Part shown: positions 13,776-15,660 of the stretch, one piece after another
Numbering within the stretch: the first letter of the stretch is position 1
Layout: each line of letters starts with the position of its first letter
Source of the DNA: Lawsonibacter sp.
GTDB taxonomy: Bacteria > Bacillota > Clostridia > Oscillospirales > Oscillospiraceae
Assembly (NCBI GenBank): GCA_022798155.1
Contig: JAAWLY010000032.1
Span: 1-15,660, forward strand
Length of the DNA: 15,660 nucleotides
Direction: 5' to 3'
Position numbers and translations under genes: made by a program
The notes under the pieces: generated by a model
Told to the model about the DNA's origin: nothing
The model's database searches: none
Seen by the model: the letters and a program-made list of their open reading frames with translations, nothing else

Positions 13776-15455
13776 TTATTTCGCGGCGGCGTAGCGGTTG
13801 TAGGCGTCCTGATAGACCTGGAGCAGGTCATCCATGCCGCATTTCTTGGACAGACGCTCCTTATAGGCCTCCCACTCGGCGTCGGTGGGGCCGCCGTCCC
13901 GGAGCCATAGGCCCTCCTGTTCCTTGACGGCGCTCTCAAAATCGGTCTTGTGCCAGTCGATGGTCTCCATCTCCATGCCAGTGAACACGCAGTCCACGGG
14001 ATAGAAGGAGGTGTCCTCCACATAGGGCATCCAGAACTGGTCCAGATCGGTGAGGCGCTCAATGGCCCGGTCCTCCATGTAGAAGACCTCGTTGTAATAC
14101 TCGGCCAGAATCAGCTTGGGGCCCATGGTCTCGTAGACGTTGCGGACCTCGCCGGCGCTCTTGCCATATTTGGACTGGGCCTCGTCCTCGGTGATGGACA
14201 GCCACATGCCCTTGTCGTCCTGGCCGGTGAAGAACACGCCGATGGGACCGTATTGCAGCTGCATCACGATTTCACCGTCATACCACTGGTCGAAGAATTT
14301 CAGCAGGTTGATGGGGCTTTGGCACTTGTTGGTAAGATTGAGCTGTCCGGAGGTAATGGGCGAACCAGGGCGAATCGTGACGCCGCAGGTGTCCTCATAC
14401 CGGGTGCCTTTCGGCCCGGTGAGGGGCGGCAGGAAGACGTAGTCCTTGGCGTAGTCCCCCATCAGCTCCTCAATGTACCACCAGGTGGACACACCCACAT
14501 AGCCCTGCTGGCACTTGGCGATGAGCTGGCTGTCGGTCTGGGAGAACATTTCCACGTCCATCAGCCCCTCGGCGTACCAGTCGTGGAAGTAGGTCAGGCA
14601 GTCCCGGTAGGCGTCAGTGGCGCAGACAAACTCCACCGTGCCGTCGCGCTTCAGGTGCAGGTCATTGATGACGTCGTTGGGCCAGTTGGTGAAGCCAAAG
14701 CCGGAGTAAAAGATGTTCTGGCCCCAGCACCACTCGTCAAAGCCGGTGGTCATGGGCAGGGTAGAGCCGGGGGCGTTGCCGTAGTACTTGGCGGACATGT
14801 CGTTGTCCTTGAAGGCTTTTAGCGCGTCGTGAAGCTCGTCCAGGGAGGTGGGGACCTCCAGGCCCAGGTCGTCCAGCCATGCTTTGTTAATCATGCTGTA
14901 CTGGGGGACGGAAAAGATGGAAAAGGCGTCGTCCATATCCGCGCCGATGCCGGCGGTGGTCATCTGCTCGCCGGAGGGCAGGCCGTAGATTTTGCCGTCC
15001 TCCTGGGTGATCGCCGCCCGGATCTCCGGGTGCTCCTCCAGAATCGCGCACAGGTTGGGCATGATGTCCGGGGTCAGGTAGGGCACCAGGTCCAGGATGG
15101 TGCCGTCGTCGCCGTAGCGGGCCAGGTCGTAGTTGGAGAAGCCTACCCCCATAAAGGCGTCGGGGTACTGCCCGCCGGTGATGCGGATGTTCACCTGCTC
15201 GGCCAGGGAGTCGGCCATGGTCTCCCAGTTGATCTGGATGCCAGCGCTCTCCTGGAGAGCATTGAGCACCTCGTTGCTGTCATAGCCCCCGGACAGGGCG
15301 GAGATGCCGCCCATAATGTTGAACTCGGTCTGGTCGGTGTTGGGGTTGACGGTGCCGTCGTTCACATTGACCACCAGTCCGCCGGAGCAGCCGGACAGCA
15401 GACCTGCCAGCATAGCGGCGCACAGAGCGCCAGAAACAATTCTTTTGACATTCAT
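13776..15455 (-). CDS. Sugar ABC transporter solute-binding lipoprotein, LplA type
   Basis: The 559-residue protein begins with a lipoprotein signal: basic NVKR, a hydrophobic stretch and lipobox LSGC, with C23 the predicted lipidated residue, so it is anchored outside the membrane. The mature part reads as an extracellular solute-binding protein of the large (about 500-560 residue) LplA/aldouronate type, with GGQYPDAFMGVG and ITQEDGKIYGLPSGE segments typical of cluster-B sugar binders. The ATG at 15455 is chosen because AAGGAG is nine bases upstream; the GTG at 15461 is only three bases from it. It lies 17 bases after the permease stop and upstream of GH32, so it probably binds a sucrose- or fructan-type oligosaccharide; the ligand is inferred from context only. 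Confidence 0.93.
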   Translation of the reverse strand: MNVKRIVSGALCAAMLAGLLSGCSGGLVVNVNDGTVNPNTDQTEFNIMGGISALSGGYDSNEVLNALQESAGIQINWETMADSLAEQVNIRITGGQYPDAFMGVGFSNYDLARYGDDGTILDLVPYLTPDIMPNLCAILEEHPEIRAAITQEDGKIYGLPSGEQMTTAGIGADMDDAFSIFSVPQYSMINKAWLDDLGLEVPTSLDELHDALKAFKDNDMSAKYYGNAPGSTLPMTTGFDEWCWGQNIFYSGFGFTNWPNDVINDLHLKRDGTVEFVCATDAYRDCLTYFHDWYAEGLMDVEMFSQTDSQLIAKCQQGYVGVSTWWYIEELMGDYAKDYVFLPPLTGPKGTRYEDTCGVTIRPGSPITSGQLNLTNKCQSPINLLKFFDQWYDGEIVMQLQYGPIGVFFTGQDDKGMWLSITEDEAQSKYGKSAGEVRNVYETMGPKLILAEYYNEVFYMEDRAIERLTDLDQFWMPYVEDTSFYPVDCVFTGMEMETIDWHKTDFESAVKEQEGLWLRDGGPTDAEWEAYKERLSKKCGMDDLLQVYQDAYNRYAAAK

Positions 15456-15464
15456 TTTCACGCG

Positions 15465-15470
15465 CTCCTT
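15465..15470 (-). promoter_or_regulatory. Ribosome binding site deciding the solute-binding protein start
   Basis: AAGGAG on the - strand is nine bases from the ATG at 15455 and three from the GTG at 15461, favouring the ATG. Confidence 0.65.
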
Positions 15471-15472
15471 TC

Positions 15473-15660
15473 TTAACCCTTGACGGCCCCGGCCATGAAG
15501 CCCTTTTCAAAGTGCTTCTGGACAAAGGGGTAGATGACCAGCATGGGCACCGCCGCCACGATCATGGAGCAGAATTTCAGCAGCTCGGTGAGCTTGTTCA
15601 GCTCGGCGTAGCCGCCGGAGATGGTGGCCGCCTGAGAGGCGGAGGCGGAGCTCTTGATGA
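15473..15660 (-). CDS. Carbohydrate ABC transporter permease, C-terminal end (5' part beyond window)
   Basis: Reading the - strand, the frame is open from the window edge to a TAA at 15473-15475, giving the last 62 residues. They include KLTELLKFCSMIVAAVPML, a membrane segment VIYPFVQ, and the ending KHFEKGFMAGAVKG. The pattern P-x-L-V-x-YPF-x-QKxFxKGxMxGxVKG is the characteristic C-terminus of LplC/YtcP-type MalG-family permeases, which pair with LplB-type permeases and LplA-type binding proteins. It was too short for a standard ORF call because it is cut by the edge. It is the upstream gene of the solute-binding protein in the same operon. Confidence 0.92.
   Translation of the reverse strand, partial: IKSSASASQAATISGGYAELNKLTELLKFCSMIVAAVPMLVIYPFVQKHFEKGFMAGAVKG

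Noticed and set aside
12523..13794. A 423-codon open frame opposite the GH32 gene
   Set aside because: No motifs, antisense to a gene with all three GH32 catalytic blocks.

Overview
The window looks like chromosomal DNA from a GC-rich, gut-type member of the class Clostridia, most likely an Oscillospiraceae relative (Flavonifractor / Lawsonibacter / Oscillibacter-like). This is inferred from the gene families, strong AGGAGG-type ribosome binding sites, third-position GC bias (which creates long spurious antisense ORFs) and palindromic intergenic elements. No organism-specific marker is present, so the placement is tentative. No rRNA, tRNA, CRISPR, phage or transposase genes were seen.

Region 1 (1-2511, + strand): the 3' end of gpsA (glycerol-3-phosphate dehydrogenase), an AlaX/DHHA1-type alanyl-tRNA editing protein and a divergent guanylate-kinase-like protein are joined by 4-base start/stop overlaps, so they are probably translationally coupled. 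A 71-residue small protein follows, closed by a terminator hairpin shared with the convergent gene.

Region 2 (2523-6046): a metal-resistance locus. A divergently transcribed regulator fuses an ArsR/SmtB metal-sensing domain to a C-terminal AraC-type DNA-binding domain. It faces a good sigma-A promoter driving a free-standing HMA metallochaperone and a Zn/Cd/Pb-type P1B ATPase that has no HMA domain of its own. The promoter carries a 12-bp direct repeat with a 21-bp period upstream of the -35 box and AT-rich dyads at the predicted transcription start. A 166-bp foldback element and a hairpin whose U-tract lies on the opposite strand separate the chaperone and pump genes.

Region 3 (6080-10238, - strand): malQ (4-alpha-glucanotransferase) followed by glgP (glycogen/maltodextrin phosphorylase), a cytosolic alpha-glucan degradation pair. 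A cre/LacI-family-like operator lies 90 bp upstream of malQ, and a second, different foldback element fills the malQ-glgP gap.

Region 4 (10298-12217, + strand): a 556-residue nucleoside (uridine-type) kinase with an N-terminal TGS/ThrRS-like extension. Its leader contains two 19-nt direct-repeat copies exactly 90 bp apart, one of which overlaps the predicted promoter.

Region 5 (12235-15660, - strand): the 3' end of a sugar ABC permease (LplC/YtcP type), a large solute-binding lipoprotein (LplA type) and a cytosolic GH32 beta-fructosidase, arranged as one operon. This suggests import of a sucrose- or fructan-type oligosaccharide followed by intracellular hydrolysis.

Most of the window is ordinary core or accessory metabolism. 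The parts most worth a second look are the ArsR-AraC fusion regulator with its promoter architecture, and the two foldback elements that sit between cistrons and abut stop codons.
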